From positions 283,423,501 through 283,487,500 of the forward strand of contig OX465599.1 in assembly GCA_950022295.1 (NCBI GenBank): a stretch of 64,000 bases of DNA. The letters are read 5' to 3'. Below are positions 56,584 to 64,000 of this stretch, piece after piece. The notes under the pieces are model-generated. The model did no database searches. It saw only the letters and a list, made by a program, of their open reading frames with translations, and was not told the origin of the DNA. Position 1 is the first letter of the stretch. Each line of letters starts with the position of its first letter. The position numbers were made by a program, and so were the translations under genes. This stretch comes from Bromus sterilis (lineage: Eukaryota > Streptophyta > Magnoliopsida > Poales > Poaceae).

Positions 56584-58536
56584 ATGGATGACCCAGGTTG
56601 GTCACTCTTCCTCTCCTCCTTCGTTTTGGTCCTCAAAACCCTAGGAGAGGTGCTCTTTGTGCTCCATGTAGATGGGATCCGATTGTGTGTGGAGTAGATG
56701 CAGATCTAGGGTAGTCTCGGCCTAGGGGGAACCTCCCCAGCCCGCCCCTCCCCTCCTCGCGAGGTTTGAGCGGCGGCTGGGAGGACCCCGTGCCCACGGG
56801 ATCAAGACCCCGTGCACACGGGCCCCCGTGCCCACGTAGTGTACCGTGCGCACGGGCCCTGGACCCCGTGCGCACAGGCCTTTCAGGCAGAGACAACCTT
56901 GATATGCATCTGATTCATCGTCCTTGTTTCATTTTCACTGAGCATTTGCACAACTTCTTGCCTTTCGTCTGTAGAGTCCCCGAACCGGCAGGTGTTCGTT
57001 CGTCGCAAGCGTCAAAAGGCAGGAGATGATGAGTTTCTGCCGCCAGCTGGTCAGGGCTAGGAGGAGGGTTCTCGTGGTGGTGGCCGTCCCCGCCGCCTCG
57101 CCACTGCCAGAGCACCCGTTGAGACTGATTCCAGTGGTGAGGAGTCTGATTCTGAGGGTGCATATCAGCCTACTTCTCATGAGACCGCTGAGGCATCTCA
57201 GGAGACTGGGTTTGTTGAGGAAGATGAAGATGATGATGAGGAGAGCTCGATTCCTGGTGAGCGTCCCCTTCCAGGTGGCCGGGATGTGTCTAACATACCG
57301 GTCAGTGAGTGGTCTCAGCCAGAGTACTGGGCTTTTCGTGACCAGAACCCCTATGTTGCTGCCACTGCGCTCGGAGCAGATCCAAGATTCCGCAATGTGT
57401 TTCAGGCCCGAATTTTCAATGAGTTGATGATGGCTAAGCAGAAGAAGTTTGCTCCCCACAAGCAGGTCGATGTGGAGCACTTGAGGGACAATGCTCATAT
57501 TTATCCCGGTGTGTATGATGCTCTTGGGAGGCTTGGCCTTATACCGTTCTGTCAGTTCTCATACAAGTACAGTGAGGATCTTGTCATGCAGTTCTATGCC
57601 ACTGTCTACTTCTATAATGATGATGCTCGTACTATGCGTTGGATGTCTGGCACTGCGGTCTTCTCTGCCCCGTTTGCCAAGTTTGCTGAGATCATTCCAT
57701 ACCAGTTCTACACTGAGCCTCATCCTGACTTTGAGAGGGTGTCTGAGTTTGGCCGCAATAAGGACGAGATTGCATTTGCTTATAAGTAGGAGAAGTCCTT
57801 TGTCACTGGCTCTATCAAGGATCTGCTTCCCACCTATGATACACTGCGTCACATCCTTCGGTACACTCTCACACCGAAGGCAGGTGACACTCATAACCTG
57901 CGTGCCTCGATGCTTGATATTTTTCTGATGGTTAAGGACCGCAGGAAGGTGGATGTTCTGGATACTATGTTCCTGGAGATTCGTGAGTGTATCCGTCTGA
58001 GGAAGTCCCTGATTTATGCTCCCTTCATTCAGGCTCTGATTGAGTCTGTGTGCCCTGCTCGCCACATTCCTCAGCATGTGTACCCTGTCAGTGCTCTGAA
58101 GCGTGACCTCAACTGGAGGCCTCCTGTTCCGGCTCCGTATGTTGCTCCCAAGCTTGGGCGCAACCCAAGGCCCGAGGACCGTGCTACCTACACTCCCGGT
58201 GCCTCCTCCTCTTCTAGGGTTCCTCGTCAGAGGGGTCCTCCTGTTGGTCCCAATGCTCCTGCTGCCTTCACAGTTCGTGAGAAGAAGACACTCTTCAAGA
58301 CTATCAGCAACATGTTCAAGATGTGTCAGTCTATCCAGAAGAAGCAGCTCAGAGACAGTAACCGCATCAAGGCGGAGCAGCGGGCCTACAAGGCAAAGCA
58401 GGCCCAACAGTCAGGCATTCCAGCTCAGCCAGGTCCAGAGGACAAGGATAGTCAGCTCTCTGAATACTCCTTCCCTATGCAGAACTGGCGCTTTGATGAT
58501 GAGGATGATGCCTCGAGCCACCCGCCGGCTGTTTAG
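56584..58536 (+). pseudogene. Copia 2 ORF3, apparently spliced, two in-frame stops
   Basis: A short first exon (ATG 56584 to 56596, GACCCAG/GTTGGT) would join across a 378-bp intron (56597-56974, ending TCGTCTGTAG) to a frame running to TAG 58534-58536; the phase matches. The N-terminal part is basic, then Gly/Arg- and acidic-rich. The core at about 57290-57800 (WSQPEYWAF, KKFAPHKQVDVEHL, LVMQFYATVYFY) matches copia 1 ORF3. The C-terminal part has a basic, Gln/Lys-rich helix-like region (KTISNMFKMCQSIQKKQL). In-frame TAGs at 57058-57060 and 57787-57789 are probably nonsense changes. No membrane segment seen. Role unknown; it sits in the position of the env-like gene of Sireviruses. Confidence 0.72.
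56788..56880 (+). repeat. Degenerate palindrome cluster in the ORF3 intron
   Basis: Five variants of CCCCGTGCGCACGGG (for example CCCCGTGCCCACGGG and CCCCGTGCACACGGG) inside the inferred intron, related to the LTR array. Confidence 0.85.
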
Positions 58537-59142
58537 TGAAGTTAGCATCGCCTTTTTCCCTTTTTGGCGTCTTGATGCCAAAGGGGGAGAAGAGTTCTAT
58601 CTAGGATATCGATTGTCTGGTTAGGTTGCAAGCCGTTGAGACCTTGTTCGTGTGTTTATGTTGGCTTGCTGGTACTTTAAACTTTATTTCCTTTCCAGTA
58701 CTTGTGTGGATGTGAGCCACCTTATCGTTTATGTGTGAGACTATGTGACTTTGCTATATCTTGTCATGATGTTTCATATGCCTTGCCTGTTTTTTTTATG
58801 TCATGACATTATCATTCATAGTCTTGCATATCTATTTAGCTCACATTCACATTTTTCCTCATGTGATCTATGCCTATCTTATATTATCTCTAAGAGATCA
58901 CATAAGGTTGTTGTGCAATGATTATTTCAGTTCATATGCTTCTCTCATATCATTGCTCTTGACTATTTACATAGGGGGAGACCTTTTTGTAATCGTATTG
59001 CATTCAAACGCAAAACATAAATATATGCATACATCTAGGGGGAGCCTTCTATGTTAATAGTTGTTCATGGCATTGATTATCTTGAGTATCTTAATGCCAT
59101 GCTCTAACCATATTGTCATCAATTCACCAAAAAGGGGGAGAT
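58537..59142 (+). other. Copia 2 3' leader with repeated purine tracts
   Basis: Non-coding. AGGGGGAG-core motifs at 58580-58590, 58973-58980, 59037-59044 and 59129-59142; the last, AAAAAGGGGGAGAT, abuts the 3' LTR. Confidence 0.8.
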
Positions 59143-60485
59143 TGAAAGTGCATTTACTCCTAAATGGTGTTTTGGTGTAATGACAATGTGGTTAGTGGGA
59201 CTAATGACGGGTGTTAAAGATTTATCTCAGGTCATAGGTCCCGTGGTGGGTTATTAATTTTGGAGGATGATTGGCCCCGATTCAAAAAGATAAAAGGCGT
59301 GGTGTTCACCTGATGACTCGAAGGATTCTTTCGGTTTAATTTGAGTCATAGGATCACCGCACTATAAAGAGGGGTCAACGAGATTGAGTATGTGTGGGAA
59401 CACATTTTCCATGTCCAAATATTTCATCCCAAACCCATCTGGAAGAAGTGTCGAAAAGTGTGCGATTGCATGGGCTCATTGTGAGGTGGACTAGTTTGTC
59501 TCTGGTCACCCCGTGTGCACAGGGTCTCTAACCCCCGTGCGCACGGGGTACCCAGAGGCTCACTGAGTAACCCGTGCGCACGGGGTCTCTGACCCCCGTG
59601 CGCACGGGGTACCCCGAGCCTCTCTGAGTAGTCCGTGCGCACGGGGTCCCAGACCCCCGTGCGCACGGGGTAGAGCATCCGGCTCTGAGTAGCCCGTGCG
59701 CACGGGGCTCACTTAGCCCGTGCGCACGGGCCTCCAACGGCTAGATGCCCCCTCACAGCTCTCTCCACTATATAATCCCCCCTTCTTCTTCCTCCAGCCC
59801 TAATCCTTTTCCCTTGCTTGAGCCTCCACTCCATGAACTCCATTTTTCTCAATACTCCCATCTCCTCCAACCAAACTTGTTGATACTTTGGGATTTGGGA
59901 GAGCAAGGCCCGATCTACACTTCCACCAAACCGATTTATGTTCCCCGCAAGATTTCTTCACCGTTGACTTGTTACTCTTGGAGCTTTGGCTCCTAGGCGG
60001 CTAGGTGTCCGTCCCGGAAGCTTCCTTGCTTGTGGTGTGCTCCAGGAAGTCTGTAAAGGTGTGGTGGTCGCCTTCAAGACCAACCCCGAGTGGATTCGAG
60101 GCTCATCAGTTGGGGGTGACTCGAAAGGGGAGAATACGGTGAGCTACGTTGTTGTAGCGTTCTCAATCTTGAGCACCGCTCCAACGGAGATTAGCACTCC
60201 CTCAAAAGAGTGTGAACTTCGGTCAAACAAATCACCGCGTCTCCTCTTCACTTGTGGTTTATCCTTTCCGCCCTTTACTTGTTCTAACCTTGTATGCTTG
60301 TTGCTTGCTATCGTATTTGTTGCCTAGCATACTTGATTTAAGCTTGCTTGCCACCTAGGGTTATTTCATCTAGTTCACATATAGAAAATTGTTTTAATCC
60401 GCCTAACCCTAAAATTTGGTAATAAAGCTTAAATTTGTTAGTCACCTATTCACCCCCCCTCTAGTTGACCGTATCGATCCTTTCA
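59143..60485 (+). repeat. 3' LTR of copia 2
   Basis: 1,343 bp, same ends and same eight-copy palindrome array as the 5' LTR; followed by TSD GCTGC (60486-60490). Confidence 0.96.
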
Positions 60486-61465
60486 GCTGCCCTACTTCAT
60501 CAAGGAACATATGTAATATTTCTGCTGTTGCTATGCAGTGTTTGCTGGGATCCGATGGATTATGAGATTATGTTCAGATCGTGATGAGTTATATATTTGG
60601 TTCTCCTTTTATATATTATTCTTGAGTAATTCTTGCATGTTCTCCGTTGCATTTTCTTGCTTTTGCCAAGTAGTAGATAGTAACTCCAAGAGGGAGCGTT
60701 ATGCTTGACTGTCGGTTCATGCCCCCTGATGTCTGGATTGAGTGACAGAAACATGAGGCTAGGGGATGTGTTGTTGCCACCATGGAGAAAACAACGTTGC
60801 TTGTAACCGCGGTTGCAAGGATTGTTTACATTACGTAAAGTTTGTTAATGCAGTTGTCTGTTGCTCTGAGTTTACACTTTGGGTGGGGCTCGCAGCTAAA
60901 TATTAGCGAGATGTTCGAGATAGATATCTAAAGGTGGATGATTAGTGAGTAGATGCTGATGTATAAATGGTCTAGTTGTTTTGACGTACTTCCCATACGA
61001 TTGAGCCTCTAACTTTTTTGAAGCATAATTAGCATTGCGGTGCATTTATAATTCTGTCAATTGCCCAGGTGTAATTTGTTCACCTAGCTTAGGTGTTTTA
61101 TCGTCTTTTGGGAGAGTGACATCACTAGTGAACATCATGGGACCCCTGTCCATATTTCCACCATTGTTACACCTCACTCATTTACTTATTTTATTACCTT
61201 TTCGTTGCAATCACCACTACTATTTCCCACTTGTGTTTGATCCTTTGTGAACAACAAGACCGGAGAGATTGACAACCACTCTGAACTCGTTGGAAGCAAA
61301 GTTATTTGTTGTTGTGTGCAGGTCCACGACAAATACCTAGCTAGAAGTAATTTCTGGCTCCATTGCCACCTACTTGTAGAACTTGGAGTCCTACTGGATA
61401 CAAACCTTGGTATGTTCCCCGAGGGAAATTTGTAGTTATCTACTTCTCCACCTTCCACTTGGGGT

Positions 61466-61639
61466 AGAAAACTAAAGAGAAAACCGTGTTCGACAGACAA
61501 TGGCGCTCCCACCCCCACGTCGCCGCCCCTAAACCCTAGCCCTTCCATCCAAGATCCTCGGTGATTGAGCCTCTACATCAAATTTTGGCTCCGATCATTG
61601 TCTTCGGCGTCTCCTCCTCTTTGCATACATAGCCATCTC
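61466..61639 (+). other. Leader between the Athila LTR and the zinc-knuckle gene
   Basis: Unique relative to the rest of the window. It contains a leader-like CCCACCCCCACGTCGCCGCCCC stretch with a short ATG frame (MALPPPRRRP, stop) and CTAAACCCTAGCCC, common in plant gene leaders. It probably marks the 5' end of a different element. Confidence 0.4.
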
Positions 61640-64000
61640 ATGGAAGTTTATGCAGCCCTCCAGATGGGTTTGGATCTGGCTCCCGGCGTGGAGTTCGCTG
61701 AGGAGGTTCGACGCACTTGTTTCTCTTCGGTTCATCCAAATCAGCACTCTGGCCACTTCACAATGGTGGTGTCTTTTGGACGTACTTCCTTCAAGTTGAC
61801 GGAGGACTCGGCGGCGGTAGCACTGGAGTTTATCACTGGCGGCCGATGTGATGCACTTAAAGTGTCTATCCTACGTGATCGGTTTTTTAGCTTCATGGTG
61901 GCGAATAAAAAGGTTGGATTCCTTCTCACTGGTCGCCGTAAATTTGTTTCCCAATAGTTCATTTGTTACTTCTACCTTTGGAACTACGGCGGACCTCAAT
62001 GGCAATATGAGTTCAAGCGATGGCGGAAGCAATGCAATGATGAATGGACTCTTGTTAGTCTGAATAAGAAATGGGTTCAAGCGGGTTTGAATGCTCTACG
62101 TTCATTCCCTAAGAAATCTGCCATGAAGGCTGGGCCTCCTAAGGGTAAATCTCTACGTTTTGCAACTATCATTGATTATGACGCCTGCAAGAGCTACAAT
62201 TTTCGTGTGCAACCTGAGGTACGTAAAGAGATTATTCACGCGGGTTATGAGTTTCTTCCTGATGAGTGTCCACCCCCTTCGCCACCGCCGGCGACGCATT
62301 GGACGACGGCGGAGCCGGTCATCCAATTTGGGACAGTTCCGCTTTCTATGGGGAGGAATCCCGATTCTTCAGGATCAGATAATGTGCAACGAAATTTGTT
62401 GCCTTCCTTGGAGCGCTGTGCTGCACCGGTTTTGGAGGACCAAACCGTAACAAATCTGGAAAAATCTCAACAGGAGCAGCGTCAAGATTCGGTCACGAGG
62501 GATGCCTCTTCAATGCAACCACCGGATGCATTTGAAGCCATGGTGGATGACATGGTGGCCCGAATCATGACATGTTCCATCTGCAAAGTGCAGGGCCACC
62601 TGTCATCGGCGTGTCCAACTACTCGGGTGTGCATGGCATGCAACCGTGTGGGCCACCACCGAAGGGACTGTGATTTGATTGCACGTCAGGAGGGTCGCGT
62701 TTGGAGACCTGTTTCCACGCAGCTTCACATTGAGTCCACACCGGTTCATATTAGGACCTGTGCCCCTTCTCCTTGCCCTGTCGATTCGCACTCCTCCAAC
62801 GAGAAAACCCCCATCGCCTCTTGCGCTCCGCCGCACATCTTCGAATCGCCGCTGCCTAGATCGAAGAGCTCGCCAATGGCTGTCTATGAGGTCGACCACT
62901 TTCGCCACGGCGGGTAGAAGACCAAAGAGGCTCCATGAAGAATATGTCGTCGCGGAGGTAATGCCGCCGCCCCTGACTGAGCAGATGGGCCAAGTTCGCG
63001 AGGAGGTGGCGGAGTTTCTCCAAGCCCGAGGAGTCATGGTACGCTCAGTCCAGCCATGGTTCCTTGGGGTGGGTCTGTTCCAGTTGCGGGATGCTGCGGT
63101 AAGATACACGCTTACTCAGCATGCTCCTTTCGAGCTTGGGGACGACAGATTCGTCCGCTTCTTCAACCATGACCAGGGCGAGGGTTTCCACGGCGCAGAC
63201 GATTTCCGCACTGGATGGATTATGCTCATAGGGGTGCCGCTGGACTACGGCAACACCTAGAACTTGACTAAAGCCATCAACACCTTTGGTAAGTTCCATT
63301 CTTGGAACTCTGAGGATCCTTATCTGGTGCGTTCGGTGATCCATGCATCTTTCCCCTCTACTGCACTTGTTCCACGGGACATTGTGTTTGGAGATTATGC
63401 GGAATGGGGGTGGGCATAGAGTGAACTGGACTGCGGCATGCTACGTACTGGGAGCAGATTGGGCAAACCAAATGCCGCAAGATGAGGATCAGATGCCTCT
63501 CAATGGCAATCCTCATGCCCTGCCGGGGCAGCTTCAGCCGGACAATCTTCCATGGGTGCTGCCTATGTTTCCTGAGATTGGTTGGAACGATGTGCCTGCT
63601 CCTCCTCCTATGAATCACAATAACGATCACAATGACGCACCTGGCTGGGGACAGGCTGTATGGGGGGATGATTCCCCAAATGATGAGGTTCAGCAGGAGC
63701 AACAAGGCGTACCAGAGCAAGACCAGCAGTCTATGGTACTTGATCACCCGGAATTGTCTGATTCAGTGGAGCAACCAGTGCTAGAAGTGATTCATATTCC
63801 TGACGATGAGGAACAGGTTCATGCCCCTGCTCAGGAGGAGCCCAATCTGGCTCTAGTGGTCTATTAGCCACCACCAATTCCAAAGCAGCAGATTTTTGTT
63901 GGAATAATCAATGTGGTGGCGGGCCCTCCTCTTCCACCTGAGATGATCTGGAGCAGAGCTTTCTCCAGGCTGCTCCCTGAGATAAGTGTCATGCATATCC
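61640..64000 (+). pseudogene. Zinc-knuckle ORF1-type transposon gene, decayed and cut by the window end
   Basis: The first in-frame Met is at 61640. The N-terminal domain (FAEEVRRTCFSSVHPNQH, GRTSFKLTEDS) is open to TAG 61955-61957 and then continues in the same frame to TAG 62915-62917. Two CCHC knuckles follow each other: CSICKVQGHLSSAC (62573-62614) and CMACNRVGHHRRDC (62630-62671). After a frameshift near 62900 a second domain, possibly RRM-like, runs to about 63410 (FLGVGLFQL, FRTGWIMLIGVPLDYG) with TAG 63258-63260. A frameshift near 63410 and TAG 63865-63867 precede the window edge. I recall this architecture from unclassified, LINE-like or gag-like grass repeat proteins with unknown function. 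No RT is visible in the window. Confidence 0.6.

Larger units (their letters stand above)
48411..60485 (+). mobile_element. Sirevirus-type copia element 2 (12,075 bp)
   Basis: LTRs 48411-49754 (1,344 bp) and 59143-60485 (1,343 bp) with TSD GCTGC (48406-48410 and 60486-60490). A tRNA-Met primer site, a gag with a CCHC knuckle, a complete but broken pol in copia order (protease, integrase, RT, RNase H), a third ORF and repeated purine tracts follow. I count about 22 LTR differences (about 1.6%). Confidence 0.96.
47927..61465 (+). repeat. Athila-like LTR C, split by copia 2 and truncated at its 3' end
   Basis: It starts TGATACGTCCCAAACA (47927). The copia 2 element interrupts it at 48410/48411; the LTR resumes after the second TSD (60491) and remains alignable to LTR A/B until about 61465 (CCACTTGGGGTAGA). 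The expected ending ...CATCA is absent, so a deletion or insertion boundary lies there. Only 47927-48410 and 60486-61465 belong to the LTR. Confidence 0.8.

Noticed and set aside
57559..58407. 282-codon minus-strand frame opposite copia 2 ORF3
   Set aside because: It is the complement of a coding region with biased codon use; no motif, no promoter.

Overview
The window is repeat-rich nuclear DNA from a large grass genome, most likely a Triticeae species (wheat, barley, rye or goatgrass). It is almost entirely nested transposable elements: chromovirus, Tat-like and Athila-like Ty3/gypsy elements, two Sirevirus-type Ty1/copia elements, a Mutator-like DNA transposon (MULE) and a small Stowaway-type MITE. 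I recognise no ordinary host gene. Family names from repeat databases are not assigned because no search could be run; lineage calls rest on domain order, primer-binding sites, LTR ends and target-site duplications (TSDs).

Layout. (1) 1-17343: a minus-strand chromovirus (Tekay/Del-like) with a roughly 4.1 kb LTR. Its gag and protease are gone, but RT, RNase H, integrase and chromodomain are visible (494-3486). Its 5' LTR (4055-17343) was hit by a plus-strand Tat-like element (4346-13483; 438-bp LTRs, 5-bp TSD CCGAT) and by a 94-bp MITE (16833-16926) that is absent from the other LTR copy. (2) 17344-22270: minus-strand Athila-like debris followed by a truncated LTR related to the chromovirus LTR. 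(3) 22271-61465: plus-strand Athila-like material in tandem (internal, LTR, partial LTR, internal, LTR). It is interrupted by a MULE (28031-44669, 9-bp TSD), which itself contains a copia element (29301-40716, TSD CATTG), and by a second copia element (48411-60485, TSD GCTGC) in the last Athila LTR. (4) 61466-64000: a decayed zinc-knuckle/ORF1-type transposon gene running off the end.

How the parts work together. Every protein gene belongs to an element: gag packages RNA, protease/RT/RNase H/integrase copy and insert it, and the MULE carries a MURA transposase gene and a convergent GRF zinc-finger gene. Nearly all coding regions are broken by stops, frameshifts or deletions. LTR differences counted by eye (about 2.9% for the chromovirus, 1.1% for the Tat-like element, 1.4-1.6% for the copia elements) agree with the nesting order.

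Most interesting are cargo-like transcription units inside the retrotransposons. One is an antisense B3-domain-like gene with its own TATA box in the 3' region of the Tat-like element. The others are the third ORFs of both copia elements, which have gene-like leaders and apparent introns; one also has an internal TATA box and is long and nearly intact although its pol is gutted.
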